Shown in pieces: positions 25,801 to 37,800 of a stretch of 64,000 nucleotides of DNA. A program made the translations under genes and the position numbers. The notes beneath the pieces are model-generated. The model made no database searches and was not told the origin of the DNA. It saw only the letters and a list, made by a program, of their open reading frames with translations. How positions within the stretch are numbered: the stretch's first letter is position 1; each line of letters opens with the position of its first letter. Origin of the DNA: Aspidapion aeneum (Eukaryota > Arthropoda > Insecta > Coleoptera > Brentidae); contig OY755045.1 of assembly GCA_963576565.1 (NCBI GenBank), positions 3,595,477 to 3,659,476 of the forward strand, given 5' to 3'.

Positions 25801-28800
25801 TAGTGAGCGAACTATAGCAAGACGCGCCATCTACCGAGATACGAGAGAAACAAAAAACTAAAAGCAGGCGAAAACACTGCTGTACAATATCGATCACTGA
25901 AAAGATCGAATGCAAATAAAAGAAAACAACTATAGTCCGTGACCTACGACAGCTCTTTGTCTTTCAGGCCGGATCAACACAGATTGCATTTTTACCCGTC
26001 TTCAAGACAGTGAGCGTCAATCAACGGAATTTTTAAGCCAAATAATACTAACAAACGTGGAATTTCGTACCCGTGAATTTAAAAATCAAACAAGTTTCGT
26101 GGCTAATCGGGCAAAAAGGAGTTTTTTTGTTTCCCTTATATTTTTCCGTGGGTAGCCTGAAAGCTTAACCTCACGGGGGTCCAAGATCTAATGGACACCT
26201 AATAAGTGTTGACAGTTAACCGTTTCGTCCTTATGGGACTCCTCAGAACACTGCTGGTCAATGTGACAAATCTTGCGAAGTTAATCAGACGGTTTTGTCT
26301 CTAATTAAATGTAATTAGTGAGCGAACTATAGCAAGACATATAGAGATAGCGAGAGAAACAAAAAACTAAAAGCAGGCGAAAACACTGCTGTACAATATC
26401 GATCAATGAAAAGATCGAATGCAAATAAAAGAAAAAACAACTATAGTCCGTGACCCACGACAGCTCTTTGTCTTTCAGGCCGGATCAACACAGATTGCAT
26501 TTTTACCCGTCTTCAAGACAGTGAGCGTCAATCAACGGAATTTTTAAGCCAAATAATACTAACAAACGTGGAATTTCGTACCTGTGAATTTAAAAATCAA
26601 ACAAGTTTCGTGGCTAATCGGGCAAAAAGGAGTTTTTTTGTTTCCCTTATATTTTTCCGTGGGTAGCCTGAAAGCTTAACCTCACGGGGGTCCAAGATCT
26701 AATGGACACCTAATAAGTGTTGACAGTTAACCGTTTCGTCCTTATGGGACTCCTCAGAACACTGCTGGTCAATGTGACAAATCTTGCGAAGTTAATCAGA
26801 CGGTTTTGTTTCTAATTAAATGTAATTAGTGAGCGAACTATAGCAAGACATATAGAGATAGCAAGAGAAACAAAAAACTAAAAGCAGGCGAAAACACTGC
26901 TGTACAATATCGATCAATGAAAAGATCGAATGCAAATAAAAGAAAAAACAACTATAGTCCGTGACCTACGACAGCTCTTTGTCTTTCAGGCCGGATCAAC
27001 ACAGATTGCATTTTTACCCGTCTTCAAGACAGTGAGCGTCAATCAACGGAATTTTTAAACCAAATAATACTAACAAACGTGGAATTTCGTACCTGTGAAT
27101 TTAAAAATCAAACAAGTTTCGTGGCTAATCGGGCAAAAAGGAGTTTTTTTGTTCCCCTTATATTTTTCCGTGGGTAGCCTGAAAGCTTAACCTCACGGGG
27201 GTCCAAGATCTAATGGACACCTAATAAGTGTTGACAGTTAACCGTTTCGTCCTTATGGGACTCCTCAGAACACTGCTGGTCAATGTGAGAAATCTTGCGA
27301 AGTTAATCAGACGGTTTTGTCTCTAATTAAATGTAATTAGTGAGCGAACTATAGAAAAGACGCGCCATCTACCGAGATACGAGAGAAACAAAAAACTAAA
27401 AGCAGGCGAAAACACTGCTGTACAATATCGATCAATGAAAAGATCGAATGCAAATAAAAGAAAACAACAATAGTTCGTGACCTACGACAGCTCTTTGTCT
27501 TTTAGGCTGGATCAACACAGATTGCATTTTTACCCGTCTTCAAGACAGTGAGCGTCAATCAACGGAATTTTTAAGCCAAATAATACTAACAAACGTGGAA
27601 TTTCGTACCCGTGAATTTAAAAATCAAACAAGTTTCGTGGCTAATCGGACAAAAAGGAGTTTTTTTGTTTCCCTTATATTTTTCCGTGGGTAGCCTGAAA
27701 GCTTAACCTCACGGGGGTCCAAGATCTAATGGACACCTAATAAGTGTTGACAGTTAACCGTTTCGTCCTTATGGGACTCCTCAAAACACTGCTGGTCAAT
27801 GTGACAAATCTTGCGAAGTTAATCAGACGGTTTTGTCTCTAATTAAATGTAATTAGTAAGCGAACTATAGCAAGACGCGCCATCTACCGAGATACGAGAG
27901 AAACAAAAAACTAAAAACAGGCGAAAACAATGCTGTACAATATCGATCAATGAAAAGATCGAATGCAAATAAAAGAAAACAACTATAGTCCGTGACCTAC
28001 GACAGCTCTTTGTCTTTCAGGCCGGATCAACACAGATTGCATTTTTACCCGTCTTTAAGACAGTGAGCGTTAATCAACGGAATTTTTAAGCCAAATAATA
28101 CTAACAAACGTGGAATTTCATACCCGTGAATTTAAAAATCAAACAAGTTTCGTGGCTAATCGGGCAAAAAGGAGTTTTTTTGTTTCCCTTATATTTTTCC
28201 GTGGGTAGCCTGAAAGCTTAACCTCACGGGGGTCCAAGATCTAATGGACACCTAATAAGTGTTGACAGTTAACCGTTTCGTCCTTATGGGACTCCTCAGA
28301 ACACTGCTGGTCAATGTGACAAATCTTGCGAAGTTGATCAGACGGTTTTGTCTCTAATTAAATGTAATTAGTGAGCGAACTAACGGATCAACACAGATTG
28401 CATTTTTACCCGTCTTCAAGACAGTGAGCGTCAATCAACGGAATTTTTAAACCAAATAATACTAACAAACGTGGAATTTCGTACCTGTGAATTTAAAAAT
28501 CAAACAAGTTTCGTGGCTAATCGGGCAAAAAGGAGTTTTTTTGTTTCCCTTATATTTTTCCGTGGGTAGCCTGAAAGCTTAACCTCACGGGGGTCCAAGA
28601 TCTAATGGACACCTAATAAGTGTTGACAGTTAACCGTTTCGTCCTTATGGGACTCCTCAGAACACTGCTGGTCAATGTGAGAAATCTTGCGAAGTTAATC
28701 AGACGGTTTTGTCTCTAATTAAATGTAATTAGTGAGCGAACTATAGAAAAGACGCGCCATCTACCGAGATACGAGAGAAACAAAAAACTAAAAGCAGGCG

Positions 28801-31800
28801 AAAACACTGCTGTACAATATCGATCAATGAAAAGATCGAATGCAAATAAAAGAAAACAACAATAGTTCGTGACCTACGACAGCTCTTTGTCTTTCAGGCC
28901 GGATCAACACAGATTGCATCTTTACCCGTCTTCAAGACAGTGAGCGTCAATCAACGGAATTTTTAAGCCAAATAATACTAACAAACGTGAAATTTCGTAC
29001 CCGTGAATTTAAAAATCAAACAAGTTTCGTGGTTAATCGGGCAAAAAGGAGTTTTTTTGTTTCCCTTATATTTTTCCGTGGGTAGCCTGAAAGCTTAACC
29101 TCACGGGGGTCCAAGATCTAATGGACACCTAATAAGTGTTAACAGTTAACCGTTTCGTTCTTATGGGACTCCAGAGAACACTGCTGGTCAATGTGACAAA
29201 TCTTGCGAAGTTAATCAGACGGTTTTGTCTCTAATTAAATGTAATTAGTGAGCGAACTATAGCAAGACGCGCCATCTACCGAGATACGAGAGAAACAAAA
29301 AACTAAAAGCAGGCGAAAACACTGCTGTACAATATCGATCAATGAAAAGATCGAATGCAAATAAAAGAAAACAACTATAGTCCGTGACCTACGACAGCTC
29401 TTTGTCTTTCAGGCCGGATCAACACAGATTGCATCTTTACCCGTCTTCAAGACAGTGAGCGTCAATCAACGGAATTTTTAAGCCAAATAATACTAACAAA
29501 CGTGAAATTTCGTACCCGTGAATTTAAAAATCAAACAAGTTTCGTGGTTAATCGGGCAAAAAGGAGTTTTTTTGTTTCCCTTATATTTTTCCGTAGGTAG
29601 CCTGAAAGCTTAACCTCACGGGGGTCCAAGATCTAATGGACACCTAATAGGTGTTGACAGTTAACCGTTTCGTCCTTATGGGACTCCTCAGAACACTGCT
29701 GGTCAATGTGACAAATCTTGCGAAGTTAATCAGACGGTTTTGTCTCTAATTAAATGTAATTAGTGAGCGAACTATAGCAAGAGGCGCCATCTACCGAGAT
29801 ACGAGAGAAACAAAAAACTAAAAGCAGGCGAAAACACTGCTGTACAATATCGATCAATGAAAAGATCGAATGCAAATAAAAGAAAACAACTATAGTCCGT
29901 GACCTACGACAGCTCTTTGTCTTTCAAAAAAACTCATTTTTGCCCGATTAGCCACGAAACTTGTTTGATTATTGAAGTAATGTTTCTTTAAGTGCTCGCA
30001 GGCGACATGCGCCACAGGCAAAAATGTTTTAAATACAAAAGGAACATTTTTAAACAAAAATCGATACAAAAAAAGTTGATAGTAAAGTTGATTGTTTTAA
30101 GGTAAAATTGGTTAAATAATAATTTTAACTAACCCTTTTTTTAAAATCGTTTGAGGTGTTCTTGAGTTATCATGTATTGAGACAGACAATTTATTTTATT
30201 ATCCGATCTTGGTGTTTTAGGAACTAAATAACTCACGTTTTTAATACCTAGTCCACTTCTTGTATGGTGACAAGTCAAGTAATAATTCTCGCCCTAAAAA
30301 AATGTTTCAGATTGTGCGCCCCTTGACGAGTGCGACCGCGTGCGCCTCTAGTAATTTATCAAGGTTACTTTTGACAACGCTGCAAAGCTTCCTGCGGGAA
30401 TTGTCGCGGTCTCTTTTTAATAAATGCTATACTCTATCTGTTTTTTATCCTCTTATGGAAATTTATACCCCTAGATGTAAACTTGTTCACGCGGTATGAG
30501 ATATTTCCACGTTTACTGAAGCGTATTAAAAATATTAATAGAAAATTAGTTGGATTAAATAATTCGACGGTTTTAATAAAATTTAAAAGCGACTTTTCAA
30601 ATTACATCGACAATTTGTCAATTCGTCTGATTAACTTCGCAAGATTTGTCACATTGACCAGCAGTGTTCTGAGGAGTCCCATAAGGACGAAACGGTTAAC
30701 TGTCAACACTTATTAGGTGTCCATTAGATCTTGGACCCCTGTGAGGTTAAGCTTTCAGGCTACCCACGGAAAAATATAAGGGAAAAAAAAACTCCTTTTT
30801 GCCCGATTAGCCACGAAACTTGTTTGATATTTAAAAAATTCTTTGGATTTTGAAAGTTTTGGAACACAAAGCCATTAGGGACTTATTGCACTAAAGCCAC
30901 GTAATAATAGTGCCGGGCACTATTCTGACAGTTTTCCATTGAAAACTGACAGTTGATCTTTCAAAATTGACGTACCAAAGTCGAATTTATAAATCCAGTC
31001 GTTTATATTCCATTAATAGTGGCGGCACTATTAGTTCCGGCTCTTACAATATAAAGGCCTAATTTTGAAAGAAGACAGCTGTTCTTATGATGCGAAACTG
31101 TCACAATAGTGCCCGGCACAATTATTGCAATAAGTCCCTATTATCTTAAGTTGACGTACCCGCTTACTTGAAAATTTTTTAAACAAATTAAAAGGTATTT
31201 ATCCTAAGGTAACTGATAATGGGTGCTTTCAAGCTTAGAAAAGAGATGGCGCTGATTGTGGTTGACATTGACAGATGTCTGAATTGAATTTAAATCTAAG
31301 TAAGACTTACTCTGTGTAGAGCTCCCCGAATATGGCAAAAATAATAACGCAGAAGATCACAGTGGTAAGTTGGTGACCAGCGCCAATGAGAGCGGAAAAC
31401 AGTAAGGAATTGGAGGCTGGTCTAAATACGTCACCATGGACTTGTTTCCAGCCGTATTCATCTCCCAAGTCTCTTTCCTAAAATAAAGATAAATCATAAT
31501 TATTATAAACATTGTTTACCAGGTGGACCAAACAAAATCGGTGTACAGTAATGTATGGATAGTCCGAACCCCCCTTAATCCGAAATACTCTATAATCCGA
31601 ACGACCCAATTTCGTAAAATGATATCCATAATCTGAACACTTTGAATTCTGCAAACCAAATTACATATACATACTGTAGGTATTAGCTCACACTACTACT
31701 ATACTATAGTAGTGTGAGCTATAGTAATCCTAATTTTTTCGAGAAAAAAAAAGTTGCTCCGATTTCAAAAATTTTTATATATCTTTGCGTTTCAGATGAT

Positions 31801-34800
31801 TTTGAAACTTTTTTGTTTCGCCGTCTGTCTGTCTGTCTGTCTATCTGTCTGTGCCTGTCTGTCTGTAACGACCAACGCGCATAACTCAAAAACCGCTTGC
31901 CCGATTTTAATGAAATTTGGTACCTACGCTGGGTTTTGGGTCGAGATGGTCCCATTTAAAAATGAACAAAATCCACCAAACACAAGCCAAATAAAAGGGT
32001 GGGGGTATATTTCAAAAATTAGTTTATGTAAAAATATGGCGTGTGTGATATCAAACGAAAGGTAATTGCGTCTGGAGTTAAATAAAATACATTTTTCTTT
32101 TTAAAAAAGGGTGGGGGTAAATTAAAAAAATTAGTGTTTATGTGGAAATATGGCGTGTGTGATATCAAACGAAAGGTAATTGAGTGTGGAGTTAAACCAA
32201 ATACATTTTAGTTTAAAAAAAGGTGGGGATCGATTTGAAAAATTAAAGTTTAAGTCAAAACATGGCTTGTGTGGTATCAAACTAACGGTAATTGAGTCTG
32301 GAGTTGAATAAAATATATTTCAGTTTTTAGTTATATTAGCTCACACGTACACTATAACTATAGTACCTAGTGTGAGCTTAGGTGCCCATAGATTGGCAGA
32401 GTATTTTTCGTATGTATTTGTAATATGCCTGTACTTATTTTCTATAGTACATACATACCCATGTAAGGTGTTCCTCTTCCTTAGAAGTTTGTTTTCACTT
32501 TGAAATACATACGTTATAGTGTGTATAAATGTATGTATTTCTGTATAACATAAATAAATGTTTTTATAGCCATTGAGTACGTGAACTTTTTGTGATAAAA
32601 ATGTATTTGTACGGCTAAGAAATGTATCTATAAACTGAACGTGTTCGGATTAAACATATTATTTATTTTGAATTTTATAATCCGAAAGTTTTGATAAACC
32701 GAACGGGTTCTGCCAACTTTCTGTTCGGATTATCCATACATTACTGTATAGTGAAACCTGCTATAAGCGGACACTCACGGTTTCGTCGATTTTGTCCGCT
32801 TATTGGAGGTGTCCGCTTAAGAGAGAGAACTGCGAAATTTTAATATATATTTATGAAGAATTTTCGCTGCTAGAGTTTTTTCGATGTTAGATTTTTCAGC
32901 GATCTTTGAAGCTGATAGATGTTCGTTCTCCGAAACGTTAACAACTTCCAGTTTTTTACGTAAACTAAGAAGTTTTTTACTAGATGCCATTTCAAAGAGA
33001 TCTATTACTACCCAACTGAACAATAAAAATAAAACACAGCAGTCCCACCGAATAAAATATATTGTAAATACTACAGAAGTATTTAGTCTCAGCATTAAAG
33101 CGGAAAAAGGTAATTCCCTGGCTGCAAATTGCGTTGTTGCTAAAATACTACATAATATTTATGCCCATGTCGTGCAGCGCTTCGTCCCGTTGTCAGAGGT
33201 TCGCGTCCGGTTAAGGGAGGTTTCAGAATTTTTTAACCGCGTCCAGTTATTAGAGTGTCCGGTTATAAAAGTGTATTTTACATGTAAAGAAATAGGAAAA
33301 AGCTTGGTTCGAACAAATTTGTCCGTCTAAAGGGAGTGTCCGCTTAATAGCCCATTTATTATTTATAGCAGAAGCTAAAAGGTTGCCAGCGCCTTTCCTT
33401 AAAACCATTAGTTTCAATGTTTGGTTGCATCACGTTCCCATTACCCTTATATACCCCTTAGACCTCCTAAATGGGACTCCTTAATTGGTGGTGGCAACCT
33501 ATGTGTTACACTCACTATAAAACCATAAGAAATAAACTCCAGCTTCGCCCTCTACCGGTTCCACCAGTATAGAACCTTTTAGAGCCTAAAGCTATTATGC
33601 CAGGTTCTAAAAGCAACTCAAAAACGTCTTCTATCCTATTATAAAACTAGATTTGGTAATTTGGGATCCTGGTGATTCTGTTGAATACCATAATACCTTT
33701 AGAGTAAAGAAGTTTTCCTATAAAAGCTATGGCGATATTTTAGATTCACAATGGCTATATAAAATAATTTAGGTCACAAAATTGCCAAAAATGTCAGAGT
33801 CGCAAAATTATTTTATCACATAAAAATATACCGAGTTTGCCGTTTTGTTGATGATCAAATTGCCTGCCAGATTTATTTTTCTGATAAAATCGTATCTGAA
33901 AAGCTCTCAAAACAAGCGCGCCAGCTCAAGAATGCTTTTTAATAGTTTTTTGATAACAAAATAACAAATATTTAACATTTTTAAAAAATCATTTTCACCA
34001 TTAAAAACGTCTGTTTGGTTTACATAAATCAAAATTAAAGTAAAATTATTGTTAAAAAACACTGCTGAAAGGACTAGATAAATATTTTCTCTTTACAATA
34101 TTTTTTAAATAAATTTATATACGCCATTATGGTTTTATAGTGGTCACTTGGTTTTATTTGTTACTGTATCGCAACAAAGATTTTTGAGTGCCCTTATGAA
34201 ACCAACAAAAAAGAACAATGTAAACATAGTCAACATAACCTCACTTAAATTTTTTGTATTTATTTTTAAAGTGTTTAAAAGTGTATAATTCAACACTTCT
34301 AAATGTTTTTTATCGTGCAATTTTGACACAATCGAGAGGGCCAGTGCAATGATATTCGTTGTGCCTGCAGATCGGAGGGCAACCTCTTATATTGGCCGTC
34401 TAAACAGGCCTTATGTAGGCCTGGGTGTCCTACCCAGGAGGACGGAAACTCAACAATTATTAATTATTGGGCTTTAAATAATCAATCTTGCAATAGGTAG
34501 GTACCAATTTGTACCTAGGTATATCTATTATTTTTACAAGAAAAAGAAATACTTAAAAAAAATAAAACTCGAAAGTATTTACTTACTTCTGTTAGAACCC
34601 TTAAGGAAACAAGGTTTTATATGGCCGCCTATTTAAATAATATTTAATATACAGCTATGGGTAACTATAAATACAAAAGAATTAAGTTTACCTTTAAGCC
34701 TTGCTATAAAACCTTTTTAAAATGCCTAAAAGTAATGGCAAAAACCAAAAGTTTTTATTTAGTTTATATTTACCACTCTTAAAAACCTTAAGGAAACTAG

Positions 34801-37800
34801 GTTCTATATGGCCGCCTATCTAATCATATTTACTTTAAAACTACTGGTAACTATAAAATCAAAAGGATATAAGATAACCTTTTAGCTCTATTATAAAACA
34901 TATTTGTGATGACCTAAAGTAATGAAAAAAACTAAATGACCAAAGTTTATATTTATTTCTTTTTAAAAACTTTAGGTAAAATGGTTTTATAAGACCATCT
35001 TTATAAATCAGAAATCAATAAAACCAAAAGTATCTAAAAGGAGCAGAAGGAATATCAGTTTTATTATACTCCCTTTATAAATCACTTTTTGGTTGTATAA
35101 CACCCTTTTAGGTAATTGGCAATATAAATTACCTTTATGTAGCCAAATTGATCCTAAAACCCATAACAGCACCCTCTAAATAACCTAGGAACCAAATTAA
35201 TACAACCTTGAGTGGTAATAATGTTACTTGGGAGACGTGTTACACTGTATTTAAGGTCCAAAAACTTAAGGCAAATGCCCAAGAAAGAAACACGCTGTAT
35301 CGCTGAACTAAAATAAAAACAATTCTATATACTAGTAGCTTACCATATCGTCGATATCATCGTCCTTGCTGTACCTGGCGTAATCCTTCCTCAAGGTCCT
35401 CATCAAAATCATAGACACCAAACCCACCAAGAAGATTACCATCATGAAACTGTTGAATATGCTGAACCAGTGAATCTATAAAAAATAAACGGAACGTGGT
35501 TTAATAGATTTTCAACTAAAAAACTTGCTTTAATGAGAAAATTAATTTTTGCGTTATATAAAACTGTCTTAACTACTAAAGTTTTGACATTTCTAGATAT
35601 AATTTAAAAAATCTTGTTGTCGACTTTAAGAATAGGATATTATAAAATGAGGACTTTATTTTTCTAGAAAGTACTACATCATTACTACTTCCTGAACCTA
35701 AATATTAAGCAACAACTACTTTGCTTTGCTAATTTTGCAAAGAAACTTGGGTGAAATAATATAAAAAGTAGTAGTCTCAAACTTTTGTTTAGGCTGGTTA
35801 TACAGTTCAAGAAGATAACTTTTTTACCACTCATAATAACTAGAAGAACGTCTTTTTGATGTGGTGCATACCGCTTAATTTAATTTTGTAAATTCAACAA
35901 ATTACAGGGATTGTTTCTTTTGTCAATATATAATTTTTAATAACACACAATAACACGTGACATTTATAATTTTTTTTATTAGACACCCCCCTTGAGTGCA
36001 CTTATACATTTGCAAAGAAGAAAGATGGAAAACGTGCTGTGGTGGATCGATAAAAATCAAAACGAATTTTATACTTCACACAAAGGTATGTGGCCTGACT
36101 TGCGAGTGTCAGAAGGAGAGGGAAGAGTTGATTTTGGTTGTTTTCCTACTTACACAAGGTTGCATCTCTAGACGTACGTCTCTGTGTGTTTCACGTCATC
36201 AGTAGAGAACAGCAAACCCAGGTAAGCCAATTTTAACCAAAACCAACTCCTATATATGAAATACTCGCGGCGGTGCAATGCGAGCAAATTACAAGTTGTA
36301 GCGCCATCTAGCGGACTGGCTCGAGCACTCGAAAGTTTACAACTCTTCCCTCTCCTTCTGACACTCGCAAGTTAGGCACACATACCTTTGTGTGAAGTAT
36401 AAAATTCGTTTTGATTTTTATCGATCCACACACAGTACGTTTTCCATCTTTCTTCTTTGCATATGCTTCGGGCAGTACGGCCTTTTAGTTGCAACGTGAT
36501 TACGTGGTTTTAATACCACATTAATGGACGAAACTTGTCATAGATGGCGCTTCGGCATCTCAGACAAGACGATGCCAGTGTGTTTAAACTTTCGAGTGCT
36601 CGAGCCAGTCCGCTAGATGGCGCTACAACTTGTAATTTGCTCGCATTGCACCGCCGCGAATATTTCATATATAGGAGTTGGTTTTGGTTAAAATTGGCTT
36701 ACCTGGGTTTGCTGTTCTCTACTGATGACGTGAAACACACAGAAACGTACGTCTAGAGATGCAACCTTGTGTAAGTAGGAAAACAACCAAAATCAACTCT
36801 TCCCTCTCCTTCTGACACTCGCAAGTTAGGCACACATACCTTTGTGTGAAGTATAAAATTCGTTTTGATTGATACTTATACATTACATTTTTGAACCTTT
36901 AGTAACACCCTTAGAGTAATAATAATATAAAGAGAAGAAGTCAACCGCGGCCCCGTGTAAATTTTCCCTATTCGTGGCGGTCATTCCTGAAAACTTAGAA
37001 TTTGTCTGTCTTAGAACCACACTGGGCTGAATTTTCACAATATTTTCAGAAACATAGCACTTCTTGTTTATTTTTACGTCCAACTAAGTTCTTTTTTACA
37101 AAAATAAAACTCAGCACACAGAAAAAAACACCAAAAATTCAATATGCCGAGTCCGCCGGCCAAGACAACACTATATTTAATACAAACACATGTTACTGTC
37201 AGTGTCGACCTTAGAGCTTAGGAATATCTGGGCTAACCGTTCACGACTTGAGGACCCACCTAATTAAACTTGTTGCCATTATAAAAGTGAAAAAATAATC
37301 TTTTGTTTGAAACTCGTAGACAATGATTGAGTAGAAATAAAACTTTGGACTTCCATTGTCTTTATCTGAGGGCACGGCAGTGCCTCGCCAAGTTCGCGCT
37401 GCCGTACCATCTTTTCTTGAAACATTTCAGCCCATATTTGACCTATCCAAAACTCTACTTCGGAAAGCGCTACGAATCTCATACTTTGCACAGTCGTAGA
37501 CCTTCATAGAGTTAACAACCCTCGAAGTTTCATGGACTTTTATAAAGTAGTTACGAAATTTCAAAAAACGTCGAAATTGCCACTCACTCACTCCTCTACA
37601 ATAGGAAAAAGGATTCCTTTTTACCTGTTGATATAGTCCAAGTAGCTCAAAACGAAACCCGGCCCTGCTAACACGAAATCCGTAATATGATGTCATACAC
37701 CTGTTGCCACGTCCTGAAAAAATTGTGCGAAAAGGGGCCGTTCATAAATTATGTTATCAGATTGTAATAAGAAATACACAGCATAAAACGACGCGACGCG

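Larger units (their letters stand above)
25539..29969 (-). repeat. Tandem array of a ~515-bp hammerhead-bearing unit, inserted as one block
   Basis: Units start at 25539, 26053, 26564, 27075, 27591, 28106, 28467, 28983 and 29498 (spacing 511-516, except one 361-bp internally deleted unit from 28106). The ninth unit stops near 29926 and is capped by a 43-base inverted piece of the unit head. The whole block is flanked by one 12-bp direct repeat, TATTGAAGTAAT, at 25527-25538 and 29970-29981. Each unit carries a minus-strand hammerhead ribozyme. There is no open reading frame of note. The array lies in TM9SF3 intron 6, with its ribozymes in the sense direction of that gene. Single-locus relatives are at 48886 and 50216, and a fragment at 30628. 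Confidence 0.92.
32749..35249 (-). mobile_element. pogo/Tigger-like element, split by a CCCAAG element
   Basis: The left tip TAGTGAAACCTGC with CTATAAGCGGACACTC is inverted at 33320-33350 (gagtgtccgcttaatag). The tip then resumes after the inserted element at 35233-35249 (cgtgttacactgta). It lies immediately beside the previous TA-flanked element. Confidence 0.7.
36011..36873. mobile_element. Foldback element with hammerhead-like arms, copy 2
   Basis: 863 bp, homologous to the element at 6552 and with the same arm order. It lies in TM9SF3 intron 4 and is flanked by an 11-bp duplication, ACTTATACATT, at 36000-36010 and 36874-36884. The centre is rearranged: a piece of arm sequence from about 36340 to 36440 is in the opposite orientation. 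Confidence 0.85.

Noticed and set aside
25539..29969. CRISPR-like or rDNA-spacer array
   Set aside because: The repeats are 515 bp with no spacers, in an intron of an animal gene, and each carries a hammerhead. No rRNA sequence is present.
30260..30716. Short open frames right of the satellite array
   Set aside because: The second frame runs through the inverted satellite and its hammerhead, so it is a chance frame.
33300..33320. GGTTCGAAC as a tRNA B box
   Set aside because: No A box or cloverleaf around it; the stretch is the right arm of a pogo-like element.
37427..37696. An 89-codon minus-strand frame in TM9SF3 intron 4
   Set aside because: It overlaps several other short frames, with no motif and no splice or conservation support.
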